64,000 nt of DNA from Bugula neritina (taxonomy: Eukaryota; Bryozoa; Gymnolaemata; Cheilostomatida; Bugulidae). The position numbers and the translations under genes were made by a program. Below, piece by piece: positions 63,665 to 64,000 of the stretch. The notes below the pieces were generated by a model that ran no database searches, was not told the DNA's origin, and saw only the letters and a list, made by a program, of their open reading frames with translations. The DNA is taken from assembly GCA_964035545.1 (NCBI GenBank), contig OZ037766.1:30883273-30947272 (forward strand), written 5' to 3'. The stretch's first letter is position 1; every line of letters starts with the position of its first letter.

Positions 63665-64000
63665 GTAAGTGAATGTCCTTCTCACAACAGATATTATTGA
63701 TTGGATTGGTAAAAATTGAGGAATAAAGTGTCTATATTTATAAAAAAATATGTATATATATATACATATATATAATTATATTATAATATAATAATTAATA
63801 TTATGTGTTTATATGTAAATTATTTCTTGCTGCGTGGTTTTCGACAAGTTCAAGACAATTCTCAATTTTTTTAATGTGAATCAAATTTTCTACATTGAGC
63901 TACTAAAAAAATTTTGAATCACCTCTTGAGGTATTGAAAATCCAATAATTGTAGTAGACCTACCAATGATTACCATTATACTATATTAGTTTGTTTATTT
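63665..64000. other. Start of the next intron
   Basis: Intron following donor GTAAGT at 63665; contains a short TA-rich palindromic tract (63750-63800). No further exon before the window ends. Confidence 0.6.

Overview
This window is AT-rich nuclear DNA from an animal. Genes are split by short spliceosomal introns (GT...AG), the spacers are full of (TA)n and (CA)n microsatellites, and there are LTR, Tc1/mariner, tRNA-SINE and hammerhead-ribozyme repeats. An ErbB-like extracellular domain and a family of small secreted six-cysteine peptides point to an invertebrate metazoan, probably a lophotrochozoan. I cannot name the species from sequence alone.

Region 1 (1-42.3 kb) is a cluster of at least eleven loci of one small secreted peptide family. 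Each complete locus has a non-coding exon 1 behind a TATA box, an exon 2 coding for an almost invariant signal peptide (MKVLFLV-type), and an exon 3 coding for a cationic mature peptide with the fixed frame CC-X7-C-X8-C-X5/6-C-X3-C. Both coding junctions are phase 0. One partial copy enters from the left on the + strand. Five copies (2.1-11.7 kb) lie on the minus strand, and two of these (C and D) have altered C-termini. A dead + strand copy sits at 19 kb. Four copies (27-42 kb) lie on the + strand in a tandem array with a shared promoter and a duplicated upstream block. The gap between the minus and plus arrays (12-26 kb) is filled with mobile DNA: a solo LTR, a fold-back Tc1 element, a young 3.7-kb non-autonomous LTR retrotransposon with two zinc-knuckle reading frames, and long microsatellites.

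Hidden in the microsatellites are two inverted copies of an 80-bp hammerhead ribozyme. One has every conserved core base and lies in sense orientation inside intron 1 of the last peptide gene.

Region 2 (44.8-54.6 kb, minus strand) is one 14-exon gene whose phases all join to an 887-residue receptor: signal peptide, furin-like cysteine-rich region, receptor L domain, second furin-like region, beta-rich region, one transmembrane helix, and a 152-residue tail with nine clustered tyrosines and an SH3-ligand motif but no kinase. Two tRNA-derived SINE copies lie in its introns.

Region 3 (56-64 kb, + strand) holds three tandem paralogues of an unrecognised, probably helical, protein family with matching intron phases. 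The last runs off the right edge. The receptor and the first of these genes are arranged head to head.
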